64,000 nucleotides of DNA from Nocardia sp. NRRL S-836. Its GTDB lineage: Bacteria; Actinomycetota; Actinomycetes; Mycobacteriales; Pseudonocardiaceae. The stretch spans positions 124,001 to 188,000 of the forward strand of contig NZ_LGDY01000138.1 of the NCBI RefSeq assembly GCF_001279525.1, read 5' to 3'. The position numbers and the translations under genes are program-made. The notes beneath the pieces are model-generated. The model searched no databases. It saw only the letters and a list, made by a program, of their open reading frames with translations, and was not told where the DNA came from. This document shows positions 35,120 to 43,668 of this stretch, one piece after another. Numbering within the stretch: the first letter of the stretch is position 1; each line of letters begins with the position of its first letter.

Positions 35120-36604
35120 TCAGCGGGCGATCGACAACGCGATCGCCATCGCGAGCCGCTGGTCGGCGTCGTCGAGCGGCAACGGCGTCACCTCCGCCAT
35201 CTTCTGCATGCGGTACCGCAGCGTGTTGGGGTGCACGTTGAGCTCACGCGCGGCGGCCCGCACGTCGCCCTGGGCCGCGAGCCACGCCTTCAACGTCGCC
35301 GCGTAGCTCGTCCCGTACTCGGCGTCGTACCGCAGGATGGCGGACACCGGTCCACGGGTCGGCAGGCGTCCGGCGTCGGCGACGGCCGCGAGCCGGTACA
35401 GCAGCACCCGCGCCCACGCGTCGTCGTAGACGACCGGCTCACCGGTGGAGAGCGCGAGGCACTCGTCGGCCTCCTGCCGCGAGGTCGGCAGCTGCGTCGC
35501 CTCGGCCGGGCCGCCGATCCCGGCCAGCACGGTGGCCTCCGACGGCAGCTCGCGCACGAGCGAACGCACCCACGCGACGGCGTCGTCGGCGGCGGGGATG
35601 ACGGTGTAGAGGACGTTGCCGAACAACGCGCTGCGCCCCGGCCGCGACCAGCCGAAGCCCGCGGTCGCGCGCTGGAACGCCAGCACCGCCGCCCCGTGCT
35701 CGCCCTCGCCCGCGTGCGCCTGCACCGCGATCACCCGCAGGTCGGCCGACGGCAGGCCGAGGCGGGCGACGTCGGCGGACTCCGGGTGTTCGAGCAGCCG
35801 GATCACCAGGTCCGCCTCGGCCTGGCGTTCCAGGTCCGTCGAGGCCCGCGACCGCAGCAGGTGCAACGCGGCCGTGCGCGCGCCGTCGACCAACGCCGCC
35901 GTGCGCGCGGCGTCGACCGGTCCGGTGACCTCCACCCACACCGACCCCAGCAGCTCACGCCCGGCGCGCACGGCGGCAACGAGGCGGTTGCCCAGCTGCG
36001 GGGTCAGCTTGGGCACGAAGATCGGTTCGTCGGACGAGGCGAGGTGCGTGAAGACGCCGTACTCGTCCAGCGCGCGCCGCGCCTCCTCCGGCACGCGGCG
36101 GCCCAGGATGGTCTGCACGCGGACCGGGTCGACGTCCTGCTGCCGGTACGAGTAGGCGAGCACGCGGGACTGCTGGTCCTCGATCGTCACCGGCCCGCCG
36201 ACGACACCCGCGATGACGTCCGCGAGCCCGAACAGGTCACCGGTGCGGGTGCCGCCGTTGACGAGCGTCTGCGTGACGTTCGCGAGCTGGCTCCACGGCA
36301 CCGACGGATCGACGAGCAGCACGGCCGCACCGGACTTCCTGGCGGCGACGACGACCCGTTCGTCCAGCGGTGGCCTGCCGTGCAGCACGACCGCCGAGGC
36401 CGCGGTCGTGGCCACCAGCCGGGCCGCCGCGGCGACCGACGGCGTGCCCAGCCCGAGCAGGACGTCACCCGCCGCCGCCGGGGTGTTCTCCGCCGGGTCG
36501 TGCAGGGCGACCCCGCGCAGCTCGGCGGCACGGCCCCTCGGCGCGCACGCCAGGTGCGTGCCCAGGCTGCCGAGCACGTCCACGAGGCGATCAAGGGCGA
36601 CCAC
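35120..36604 (-). CDS. PucR-family transcriptional regulator
   Basis: 494 residues. An N-terminal ligand-sensing part (about 1-260, with LLVDPSVPWSQLANVTQ), a GGDEF-like middle (CdaR type) and the C-terminal PucR helix-turn-helix (GDVRAAARELNVHPNTLRYRMQK, seen in pieces at about 445-475). Such regulators control purine, amino-acid or sugar-acid use. TAACAT lies 6 bases before the GTG start, so the message is probably leaderless. It is divergent from a DUF3099 gene, with a 75-base gap. The target is unknown. Confidence 0.88.
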   Translation of the reverse strand: MVALDRLVDVLGSLGTHLACAPRGRAAELRGVALHDPAENTPAAAGDVLLGLGTPSVAAAARLVATTAASAVVLHGRPPLDERVVVAARKSGAAVLLVDPSVPWSQLANVTQTLVNGGTRTGDLFGLADVIAGVVGGPVTIEDQQSRVLAYSYRQQDVDPVRVQTILGRRVPEEARRALDEYGVFTHLASSDEPIFVPKLTPQLGNRLVAAVRAGRELLGSVWVEVTGPVDAARTAALVDGARTAALHLLRSRASTDLERQAEADLVIRLLEHPESADVARLGLPSADLRVIAVQAHAGEGEHGAAVLAFQRATAGFGWSRPGRSALFGNVLYTVIPAADDAVAWVRSLVRELPSEATVLAGIGGPAEATQLPTSRQEADECLALSTGEPVVYDDAWARVLLYRLAAVADAGRLPTRGPVSAILRYDAEYGTSYAATLKAWLAAQGDVRAAARELNVHPNTLRYRMQKMAEVTPLPLDDADQRLAMAIALSIAR

Positions 36605-36679
36605 CCGCGGATGTTAACCGCCGACCGGCTGTCCCGAGGGTCACTCGGACGTGGGAGCATGGAGGACGGAGGTGGTGTC

Positions 36680-36994
36680 GTGAGCAGTCCCGACCGGAAC
36701 GACACCCCGGTGTTGATCACCGAGGCGGCCCCGTCCTACGAGGAACAGCACGCCGCCCGTCGCCGCAAGTACGCGATCATGATGAGCCTGCGCTTCCCGT
36801 GCCTCATCCTCGCGGCGCTGTTCGCGCAGACGTGGTGGCTGGCGCTGTTCTTCATCGTGCTGTCCGTGCCGTTGCCGTGGATGGCCGTGCTGATCGCGAA
36901 CGACCGGCCGCCGCGCAAGTCCGAGAAGGTGAACCGCCACCAGGCCGAGCGCCGGGCGATCGCACCGAAGAGCACGACCGTCATCGACGGCTGA
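36680..36994 (+). CDS. DUF3099 membrane protein
   Basis: 104 residues from GTG 36680, with GGAGGT 6 bases upstream; an in-frame ATG at 36659 is less well placed. After the VLITEAAPSYEEQHAARRRKY start typical in outline of DUF3099 (basic and conserved), two membrane helices run from about 37 to 80 (LRFPCLILAALFAQTWW, LALFFIVLSVPLPWMAVLI). A conserved actinobacterial membrane protein of unknown function. Confidence 0.85.
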   Translation: MSSPDRNDTPVLITEAAPSYEEQHAARRRKYAIMMSLRFPCLILAALFAQTWWLALFFIVLSVPLPWMAVLIANDRPPRKSEKVNRHQAERRAIAPKSTTVIDG

Positions 36995-37006
36995 CCGGGC
37001 GCACCG

Positions 37007-37885
37007 CTAGCGGGGCGGCTGCGCGCCGACCACGCTGACGGCGCGCGATCCCGCGCGCACGCCGCCGAGCAGCGCGTCCCTCTTGCCCGCGCCGGCCAGC
37101 CACGCCGCGAGGAACCCCGCGTCGAACGCGTCACCGGCCCCGGTCGAGTCGACGCACTCGGCGCGGTCCGCGGGCACCGAGATGATCTCGTCCGCGTCGA
37201 CCCACGAGGCACCGTCCGGCCCCGAGGTGACCACGACGGCACCGACGTGCGAGAGCAGGTCCTTCGCCGCGGCCGGGTCGGGGGAGCCGGTCAACGCCGC
37301 CAGCTCGTCGGCGTTGGGCAGCAGGACGTCGACGCCGCGCACGTCCTCCATGAACGACGCCGCCGACGTGATCAGCACCGCGGCCTGCGGGTCGACCGAC
37401 GTCGTCCACCCGGCCGCCCGCGCCGTCCGCAGCGCCGCCAGCCCGGCGGGCCGTGACGAGGCGTCCAGCAGCACGTAACCGGACAGGTGCAGGTGCCCGT
37501 CGGAGCCCACCAGCAGGCCGGGGTCGAGGTCGGCGGGGGAGAACCGGGCGTTCGCGCCGCGGTCGGGCAGCATCGAGCGCTGACCGTCCTCGTCGACGAG
37601 GACCACGACACAGCACGTCGCGAGCTCCGGGTCGACCGCGAACGCGCAGCGCACGCCCGCCGCCGTCAGCTCGGAGTGCACCTGCCGCCCGGCCGAGTCG
37701 GCACCCACGCGCGCCACCAGCACCGGCGACGCACCGCACGCGGCCAGCCACACGGCCGTGTTCGCGCCCGCGCCGCCCGGTTCGATCGTGACCTTGGCGC
37801 GCACGTCACCGCCGTGCGCGATCGGGCCGGAGTGGCGGGCGACGACGTCCAGGCCGGCGTCGCCCACGACCACGACCGGCCTCAT
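37007..37885 (-). CDS. psuK: PfkB-family kinase, probably pseudouridine kinase
   Basis: 292 residues from ATG 37885. PfkB/ribokinase fold with the N-terminal GGAGANTAVWLA and the C-terminal anion hole DSTGAGDAFDAGFLAAW, whose Asp is the catalytic base. The ATG overlaps the stop of the pseudouridine-5'-phosphate glycosidase gene (ATGA), which makes pseudouridine the likely substrate: kinase to make the 5'-phosphate, glycosidase to split it to uracil and ribose 5-phosphate. Family membership is certain, the substrate inferred from context. Confidence 0.85.
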   Translation of the reverse strand: MRPVVVVGDAGLDVVARHSGPIAHGGDVRAKVTIEPGGAGANTAVWLAACGASPVLVARVGADSAGRQVHSELTAAGVRCAFAVDPELATCCVVVLVDEDGQRSMLPDRGANARFSPADLDPGLLVGSDGHLHLSGYVLLDASSRPAGLAALRTARAAGWTTSVDPQAAVLITSAASFMEDVRGVDVLLPNADELAALTGSPDPAAAKDLLSHVGAVVVTSGPDGASWVDADEIISVPADRAECVDSTGAGDAFDAGFLAAWLAGAGKRDALLGGVRAGSRAVSVVGAQPPR

Positions 37886-38769
37886 CGGCACAGCTCCACG
37901 GCGACCTCGGCCGCGACCTGGACGTTGCTGACGACGAGCTCCTCGTTCGCGTCGAGGCTCACGCCCTCGCTGGCGGTGTGGAAGTGCTCCAGCAGCACCG
38001 GCGTGACGTCCTTGCCGCGCACGTTCCGGTCGACCAGCTTCTGCAGACCTTCGGCGAGCAGCCGGTCGTGCAGGGCGGAGTCCATCTCGAACGCCGCCGG
38101 GACCGGGTTGACCAGCAGCATGCCGCGCTCGCCCGCGGCGAACACCGCCGCCGCCTGCTCCGCGTCCTCGACCCGCCACGGCACCCCGAACTCCGACTCG
38201 CGGCGGTAGAACGCCGGGAAGCGGTCGGTCCGGTAGCCGACGACCGGCACGGACCTGGTCTCCAGCACCTCCAGCGTCGCGCCCATGTCGAGGATCGACT
38301 TCACCCCGGAGCACACGACCAGCACCGGTGTGGTGGCCACGACGTCGAGGTCCGCCGACACGTCCCACGTCTCGCGCGCGCCACGGTGCACGCCGCCGAG
38401 CCCGCCGGTGCCGAACACGCGGATCCCGGCCCGGTGGGCGAGCGCGGTCGTGGAGGCCACGGTCGTGGCCCCGCTGCGGCCCAGCGCGCACGCGGCGCCC
38501 AGGTCGCGCAGGGACAGCTTCAGCAGGTCCTCGGAGCAGACCCGCTCCAGCTCAGCGGTGGTGAGGCCGATGTGGGGCACACCGTCGAGCACGGCGATGG
38601 TGGCCGGTACGGCGCCGGCCTCCCGCACGACGCGCTCCAGGCGTGCGGCGACCGTCAGGTTGCGCGGGGCGGGCAGCCCATGGGACAGGATCGTGCTCTC
38701 GAGTGCGACGACCGGCCGGTTCTCGGCCAGTGCGGCGCCAACTTCCTCAGCGATGTGCAGCGGGGTCAC
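37882..38769 (-). CDS. psuG: Pseudouridine-5'-phosphate glycosidase
   Basis: 295 residues. Diagnostic stretches are VALESTILSHGLP, GVPHIGLT, FGTGGLGGVHRG, VVCSGVKSILD, VVGYRTDRFPAFY and LLVNPVPAA. The Lys in GVKSILD is the one that forms the imine with ribose in characterised PsuG. It reversibly cleaves pseudouridine 5'-phosphate to ribose 5-phosphate and uracil. First gene of a two-gene operon with the overlapping PfkB kinase; divergent from a DUF3039 gene, with 31 bases between starts. Confidence 0.94.
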   Translation of the reverse strand: MTPLHIAEEVGAALAENRPVVALESTILSHGLPAPRNLTVAARLERVVREAGAVPATIAVLDGVPHIGLTTAELERVCSEDLLKLSLRDLGAACALGRSGATTVASTTALAHRAGIRVFGTGGLGGVHRGARETWDVSADLDVVATTPVLVVCSGVKSILDMGATLEVLETRSVPVVGYRTDRFPAFYRRESEFGVPWRVEDAEQAAAVFAAGERGMLLVNPVPAAFEMDSALHDRLLAEGLQKLVDRNVRGKDVTPVLLEHFHTASEGVSLDANEELVVSNVQVAAEVAVELCR

Positions 38770-38782
38770 GAGGGGGCATCAT

Positions 38783-38797
38783 CCCAGGTACCCTGGG
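38783..38797. promoter_or_regulatory. Palindrome over the -10 box of the DUF3039 gene
   Basis: CCCAGGTACCCTGGG is a perfect 6+6 palindrome with a TAC centre. Inside it TACCCT ends 6 bases before the GTG at 38801, forming a leaderless promoter. It lies midway between divergent psuG and DUF3039, so a regulator bound here could control both. Confidence 0.5.
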
Positions 38798-38800
38798 CGC

Positions 38801-39052
38801 GTGAGCACCCAGACTCTCCCCGAGGTCGACGTACGGCCGGACGAGACCGACCAGTCCTCGGACGACGCCCCGAAGATGTTCCACTACGTGCGCAAGGCGA
38901 AGATCGCCGAGAGCGCCGTGATGGGCACCCACGTGGTCGCGCTGTGCGGCGAGGTCTTCCCGGTCACGCGGTCGCCGAAGCCCGGTTCGCCGGTGTGCCC
39001 GGACTGCAAGAAGATCTACGAGAACCTGCCCGACGGCGGCGGCGAGGAATAA
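38801..39052 (+). CDS. DUF3039 zinc-ribbon-like protein
   Basis: 83 residues from GTG 38801 (leaderless). An acidic start is followed by FHYVRKAKIAESAVMGTHV, ALCGEVFPV and PVCPDCKKIYENLP; the Cys of ALCGE plus CPDC form a plausible zinc site. DUF3039 is conserved across actinobacteria and often lies near the DEAD/DEAH helicase found here 1.3 kb downstream. Function unknown. Confidence 0.9.
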   Translation: MSTQTLPEVDVRPDETDQSSDDAPKMFHYVRKAKIAESAVMGTHVVALCGEVFPVTRSPKPGSPVCPDCKKIYENLPDGGGEE

Positions 39053-39070
39053 GCCCCCGCTCTCGGCCAC

Positions 39071-39105
39071 GAGCCCCGGCGCCTGCACCCCGGGCGCCGG
39101 GGCTC
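39071..39105. terminator. Bidirectional terminator hairpin
   Basis: GAGCCCCGGCGCC and GGCGCCGGGGCTC pair perfectly (13 bp) over a 9-base loop, between the convergent DUF3039 (+) and BrkB-family (-) genes. Confidence 0.85.
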
Positions 39106-39112
39106 GCGCGCG

Positions 39113-40192
39113 TCAAGACCCCGTGCTGCGCTCGTGCTCGTGAGGCGGTCGCCGGACCTGCAACGGCCCGGTGTGCTGCGTGTCCGCGGGGGAGGGCGCG
39201 GAGTACCCGGCCTGCTCCCGCCGGGGTTCGGCGGCCTGCTCCCGGATGCGGGACGCGGCGCGTTCCAGCTCCAGGCGGCGCCAGCGGCGGCGCTGGCGGC
39301 GGGTCATCTTCGCGGGCCACATGTCCTGGATGGCGCTGTTGAAGTACGCGCCGATGGTGATCGCCAGGCCGATGAAGAACACGAACAGCAGGAACGCGAT
39401 CGGCGTGGCCAGCGCGCCGTAGGTGTAGCCGGTGGTGGTGATCCACCGGATGTACAGGCGCAGGCCGATCGACGACAGGATGAAGAACGCCATCGCGAGG
39501 ACCGCGCCGGGCAGCACGCGGTGCCACGGCAGCTTCCGCGGCAGCGCCAGCTTGTAGAGCATCGACAGCGACAGCACGAGCAGCAGCCCGACGCCGGGGT
39601 AGTAGAAGCGGCCGACCCACGTGTCGATGTGGGGCTGCCACGACGCCGGGAACAGCTGCGGCAGGATCTCCGGGCCGAGCGCCAGCACCGGCAGGCCGAC
39701 GACGAGCGCGACGAGGGAGACCAGGTACAGCAGCAGGGCGAACAGGCGCTGCCACAGCTCGTTGCGCACGCCGTACTGGCCGTGCGCAACGGTGATCGCG
39801 TCGACGAACGACGACATCGCCGACGACCCGGCCCACAGCGAGATCAGGAAGCCGATGGAGACGATCTCGCCCTTGCCGGTGGTGAGGATCTCGGCGACCG
39901 TGGGTTCGATCACGTCGTTGACCACGTCCGCGCTGAAGATCGTCCGGGTGAACCCGATGATCCTCTCCTGGACGGCGCTGACGACCTCGGACCCGAACCA
40001 GTCGCCGAGGTAGCCCATCGCGCCCAGCACGCCGAGCAGCAGCGGGGGGAACGACAGCGTCTGCCAGAACGCGGCCTCGGCGGCTTCTGAGAAGATGTTG
40101 CCCTGCCACGCCTTCGACAGCGTGCGCGCCAGTAGACGCAGCGGCGTTTTCCGGCCGGGCCTGCGCGTGTCGTTGTCGGTAGGCGAACCCAT
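39113..40192 (-). CDS. YihY/BrkB-family membrane protein
   Basis: 359 residues from ATG 40192 (ATG 40207 is possible). The N-terminus contains EAAFWQTLSFPPLLLGVLGAMG, in short the family's first amphipathic and membrane helix; about six membrane helices follow, up to ITIGAYFNSAIQDMWP. The last 60 residues are basic and cytoplasmic (TRRQRRRWRRLELERAA). Family members were once called ribonuclease BN; their true function is unclear. Confidence 0.88.
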   Translation of the reverse strand: MGSPTDNDTRRPGRKTPLRLLARTLSKAWQGNIFSEAAEAAFWQTLSFPPLLLGVLGAMGYLGDWFGSEVVSAVQERIIGFTRTIFSADVVNDVIEPTVAEILTTGKGEIVSIGFLISLWAGSSAMSSFVDAITVAHGQYGVRNELWQRLFALLLYLVSLVALVVGLPVLALGPEILPQLFPASWQPHIDTWVGRFYYPGVGLLLVLSLSMLYKLALPRKLPWHRVLPGAVLAMAFFILSSIGLRLYIRWITTTGYTYGALATPIAFLLFVFFIGLAITIGAYFNSAIQDMWPAKMTRRQRRRWRRLELERAASRIREQAAEPRREQAGYSAPSPADTQHTGPLQVRRPPHEHERSTGS

Positions 40193-40330
40193 CGCAAGCT
40201 CAAGCATGGTGCATGCCGCCACGTTTCGCGGCATCGGCGGCTGGAACAGGTAGAGTCACGGTGCCCTCGGCAACGGCCTGCCTGAGGGCTTTACCATGTC
40301 CTACCTGCGCAAACGAGGAGAAACACGTCT

Positions 40331-42040
40331 GTGACAGCGACAGCGACAGCAGCAATGCGACCGCTGCGGGCATGGCAACGCCGCGCGCTGACCAAGTACC
40401 TGGCGGCCAGACCCCAGGACTTCCTCGCCGTCGCCACGCCCGGTGCCGGCAAGACGACCTTCGGCCTGCGAGTGGCGGCCGAACTGCTGGCCGACCGCAC
40501 GATCGAGGCCGTCACGATCGTCACGCCCACCGAGCACCTCAAGCACCAGTGGGCGAAGGCCGCGGCGGAGCAGGGCATCGCGATCGACTCGAACTTCCGC
40601 AACACCAACGCGATCACCTCCCGCGACTACCACGGTGTGGCGGTCACGTACGCCCAGGTCGCCGCGCACCCGTCGCTGCACCGGGTGCGCACCGAGAACC
40701 GCAAGACGCTCGTGCTGCTCGACGAGATCCACCACGGCGGTGACGCCAAGTCGTGGGGCGAGGCGATCCGCGAGGCGTTCACGCCCGCGGTCCGCCGCCT
40801 GTGCCTGACCGGCACGCCGTTCCGCTCCGACGACTCGCCGATCCCGTTCGTGCAGTACGAGGAGGGACCGGGCGGTTTCAAGACCTCGAAGGCCGACCAC
40901 ACCTACGGCTACTCCGACGCCCTGCGCGACGGCGTGGTGCGGCCCGTGCTCTTCATGGCGTACTCGGGTGAGGCGTCGTGGCGGACCAGCGCGGGCGAGG
41001 AGTTCACCGCACGCCTGGGCGAGCCGCTCACGCAGGAGCAGACCGCACGGGCCTGGCGCACCGCGCTCGACCCGGCCGGCGACTGGGTGGCCTCCGTGCT
41101 GCGCGCCGCCGACCAGCGCCTGACCCAGAAGCGCGAGAACGGCATCCCCGACGCGGGCGGCCTGGTGATCGCGACCGACCAGGAGACCGCGAAGGCCTAC
41201 GCGCAGGTGCTCCAGCGCGTGACCGGCCACACCGCGACGGTGGTCCTCTCGGACGACCCCAAGGCCTCCGGCAGGATCGCCGAGTTCGCCGCGACGACCG
41301 AACGCTGGATGATCGCCGTCCGCATGGTGTCCGAGGGCGTCGACGTCCCCCGCCTCGCGGTCGGCGTGTACGCCACGTCGTCGTCGACCCCGCTGTTCTT
41401 CGCCCAGGCCGTCGGCCGCTTCGTGCGTGCCCGCAAGCCCGGCGAGACCGCCTCGGTGTTCCTGCCCTCGGTGCCGGTGCTGCTGCAGCTCGCGGCCGAG
41501 CTGGAAGCCCAGCGCGACCACGTCCTGGGCAAGCCGCACCGGGAGAAGGACGGCTGGGACGACGAGCTGCTGGCCGCCGCGAACCAGACCAAGGACGAGC
41601 CCGGCGAGGAGGAACGCGCCTTCACCGCGCTGGGCACCACCGCCGAGCTCGACCAGGTCATCTACGACGGCTCCTCGTTCGGCACGGCGGCGTTCGCCGG
41701 CTCGGAGGAGGAGCAGGAGTACCTCGGCCTGCCCGGGCTGCTCGAACCCGACCAGGTGCGCACCCTGCTGCTGCAACGCCAGGAGGAGCAGCTCGCCTCG
41801 GCGGCCCGCCGTCCCAAGGCGGAGGCCCCGGTGCGGGAGGTGCGGACGGCCAGCGTGCAGGAACGGCTCGCCTCACTGCGCAAGGAGCTCAACACCCTCG
41901 TCGCGATGCACCACCACCGCACGAAGAAGCCGCACGGCAAGATTCACAACCAGCTGCGCGAGTACTGCGGTGGCCCGGTGACGGCGATGGCGAGCATCGA
42001 GCAGCTGGAGGAACGCATCGCGACCCTCCGCTCCTGGTGA
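40331..42040 (+). CDS. Superfamily 2 DEAD/DEAH-box helicase
   Basis: 569 residues. RecA domain 1 has Q/motif I ATPGAGKTTFG (about residues 35-45), TPTEHLKHQW, motif II DEIH and motif III LTGTPFRSDD. RecA domain 2 has ATDQETAKAYAQVL, motif V SEGVDVPRLAVGVYAT and motif VI QAVGRFVRARK. A C-terminal helical extension (about 430-569) is specific to actinobacteria. It resembles the RecG/UvrB-like restriction-type ResIII group, so it acts on nucleic acid, but the substrate is unknown. GAGGAG lies upstream of the GTG start. Confidence 0.9.
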   Translation: MTATATAAMRPLRAWQRRALTKYLAARPQDFLAVATPGAGKTTFGLRVAAELLADRTIEAVTIVTPTEHLKHQWAKAAAEQGIAIDSNFRNTNAITSRDYHGVAVTYAQVAAHPSLHRVRTENRKTLVLLDEIHHGGDAKSWGEAIREAFTPAVRRLCLTGTPFRSDDSPIPFVQYEEGPGGFKTSKADHTYGYSDALRDGVVRPVLFMAYSGEASWRTSAGEEFTARLGEPLTQEQTARAWRTALDPAGDWVASVLRAADQRLTQKRENGIPDAGGLVIATDQETAKAYAQVLQRVTGHTATVVLSDDPKASGRIAEFAATTERWMIAVRMVSEGVDVPRLAVGVYATSSSTPLFFAQAVGRFVRARKPGETASVFLPSVPVLLQLAAELEAQRDHVLGKPHREKDGWDDELLAAANQTKDEPGEEERAFTALGTTAELDQVIYDGSSFGTAAFAGSEEEQEYLGLPGLLEPDQVRTLLLQRQEEQLASAARRPKAEAPVREVRTASVQERLASLRKELNTLVAMHHHRTKKPHGKIHNQLREYCGGPVTAMASIEQLEERIATLRSW

Positions 42041-42056
42041 CGCCTCGGGCATCGGC

Positions 42057-42833
42057 TCAGCCGCGGACGACGGCGACGGCGAGGGTGCGGTGCCGGGTGG
42101 TGAAGCCGCCGCCCATGGCGTCCACGGCCGTGCCGACGCTGTCGACGACGACGTCGACGGCGTCGGGCGGCAACGCCGTGAGCGAGCCCGTGGTGCGCAT
42201 GAAGTCGAGGTAGCCGGCCGTCGTGTAGGTGTGCTCCCAGTCGGCGGCCCACCGGTCCGGCCCGGTGAACGCGCCGGTGGCCAGCAACGCCTCGGCGGTC
42301 CGCGCGCAGCCCGCCTCGTAGCTCGCCACGGCCTGGGCCGGCGAGGCGGGCAGCTGGAACGGCGCGTCGGGCGCCACGCGCCGGAAGGCGTCGGCGAACG
42401 CCTGGGAAACCGGGTCCGGCACGGCGAACACGTGCCACAGCGCGACGAACAGCCCTCCGGGGCGCAGGACGAGCGCGGCTCGCCGCGGGCCGGTCGCCGC
42501 GTCGACCCAGTGCCAGGACTGGGCGGCGACGAGGGTGTCGAACGTGCGCCCGGCCGGGTCCCACGTCTCGAACGCGCTCGTCTCGACGGTCACGCCGGTG
42601 TGGCGGGCGAACGCGGCCATGCGGTCGTCGGGTTCGACGCCGAGCACCGTGCGGCCCGCGGCTTGGAGCTGCCGCGCGGCGATGCCGGTGCCGCAGCCGA
42701 CGTCGAGGACGTCCGGGCCGGGGCTGGCGTGCACGATCCGGTCGACCAGCTCGGCGGGGTAGGGCGGACGGGCGCGGTCGTACCGTTCGGCTTCGGAACC
42801 GAAGCTCTGGGACCAACTGGCTAAAGTGGGCAT
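42057..42833 (-). CDS. Class I SAM-dependent methyltransferase
   Basis: 258 residues from ATG 42833. FGSEAERYDRARPPYP is the typical start of this group; motif I is VLDVGCGTGIAARQL (about 43-57), then VLGVEPDD and ALVLRPGG. It should methylate a small molecule; the substrate is unknown. TATGGT lies 6 bases upstream, so the message is leaderless, and one palindrome of the double operator covers the start codon. Divergent from a TetR regulator that probably represses it. Confidence 0.88.
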   Translation of the reverse strand: MPTLASWSQSFGSEAERYDRARPPYPAELVDRIVHASPGPDVLDVGCGTGIAARQLQAAGRTVLGVEPDDRMAAFARHTGVTVETSAFETWDPAGRTFDTLVAAQSWHWVDAATGPRRAALVLRPGGLFVALWHVFAVPDPVSQAFADAFRRVAPDAPFQLPASPAQAVASYEAGCARTAEALLATGAFTGPDRWAADWEHTYTTAGYLDFMRTTGSLTALPPDAVDVVVDSVGTAVDAMGGGFTTRHRTLAVAVVRG

Positions 42834-42861
42834 ATGCCCACCATAGTGGGCGCTCGCCCAC
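42826..42861. promoter_or_regulatory. Double palindromic TetR operator
   Basis: GTGGGCATATGCCCAC (42826-42841) and GTGGGCGCTCGCCCAC (42846-42861) share the arms GTGGGC-N4-GCCCAC, with centres 20 bp apart. The methyltransferase -10 box TATGGT sits between them. This is a strong candidate for binding of two TetR dimers on the same side of the helix. Confidence 0.75.
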
Positions 42862-42894
42862 TTGTGCACCGAGTGAAGAGTGGAGACGCGAACC

Positions 42895-43476
42895 GTGCCG
42901 ACCGGGGTGCATCTGCGTGATGTGCGCGAGCAGTTGTTCGACGCCGCCGAGCGAGTGCTGCGGGAGGGTGGGCCGAGCGCGCTGACCAGCCGTGCGGTCA
43001 CCGAGGCGGCCGGGGTCGCCAAGGGGGTGCTGCACCGGCACTTCGCCGACTTCGACGCGTTCCTGGCCGAGTTCGTGCTGGACCGCGCGACGCGGACGGA
43101 GGCGCGGCTCAGCGAGCTGACCGCGGGGGAGGGCGAGGTCGTCGGCAACCTGGCGGACGCGATCGCCGCCGTCTTCACCTCGGTCGCCGTCTCGGTCGTC
43201 GCGCTCATCAGCTTCCGCGACGACCTGCGCGCCCGGCTGCGCGAGACCTGGCCGGCCGGGGTCCCGGTGCTCACCGAGGCCGTCGAGCTGATCGCCGTCT
43301 ACCTCGCGGGGGAGCAGCGGTGCGGCCGCATCAGTGACGGCGTCGACGTCGACGGGCTGGCGCCGATGCTCATCGGGAGCGCCCACCTGCTGTTCGCCGA
43401 CCGGCAGGTCCGCCCGGACGCGGAGGCCGTCCGGCGGATGGTCCGTCAGGTCGTCGGTTCGTCGATCCGTAACTGA
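42895..43476 (+). CDS. TetR-family transcriptional regulator
   Basis: 193 residues from GTG 42895 (GGAG 9 bases upstream; GTG 42880 also possible). The N-terminal helix-turn-helix (about 10-55) contains LTSRAVTEAAGVAKGVLHRHF, shown in parts, and the C-terminal ligand domain is all-helical. It most likely represses itself and the divergent methyltransferase through the double palindrome between them. The inducer is unknown. The stop codon is part of a CTGATAT...ATATCAG inverted repeat. Confidence 0.9.
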   Translation: MPTGVHLRDVREQLFDAAERVLREGGPSALTSRAVTEAAGVAKGVLHRHFADFDAFLAEFVLDRATRTEARLSELTAGEGEVVGNLADAIAAVFTSVAVSVVALISFRDDLRARLRETWPAGVPVLTEAVELIAVYLAGEQRCGRISDGVDVDGLAPMLIGSAHLLFADRQVRPDAEAVRRMVRQVVGSSIRN

Positions 43477-43617
43477 TATCCGATATATCAGAACCTGTTG
43501 CAGTAGCGCTCTGGTAGCGCTCTCACAACGCTCGGTAGCTAAATGAAGATGGAGTTACCGCATCGTGACGACTTAATCGATGCAGTGTGGTTCCGGTCAC
43601 GCACATCTCGGGCATAC

Positions 43618-43632
43618 GTTGTGCGCCACAAC
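43618..43632. promoter_or_regulatory. Palindrome upstream of the xylose-type transporter
   Basis: GTTGTGCGCCACAAC, 6+6 palindrome with a CGC centre, lies 36 bases before the binding-protein start. It is a reasonable operator for the ROK regulator encoded at the end of the operon. A direct repeat of GTAGCGCTCT occurs about 110 bases earlier. Confidence 0.4.
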
Positions 43633-43668
43633 ATTCTCTGTGACACAGCGCAGTGAAAGGGATGGCGG

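Noticed and set aside
35072..36679. Long plus-strand frame leading into DUF3099
   Set aside because: Antisense to pucR; only the last 104 codons, after a GGAGGT and a GTG, look like a real protein.
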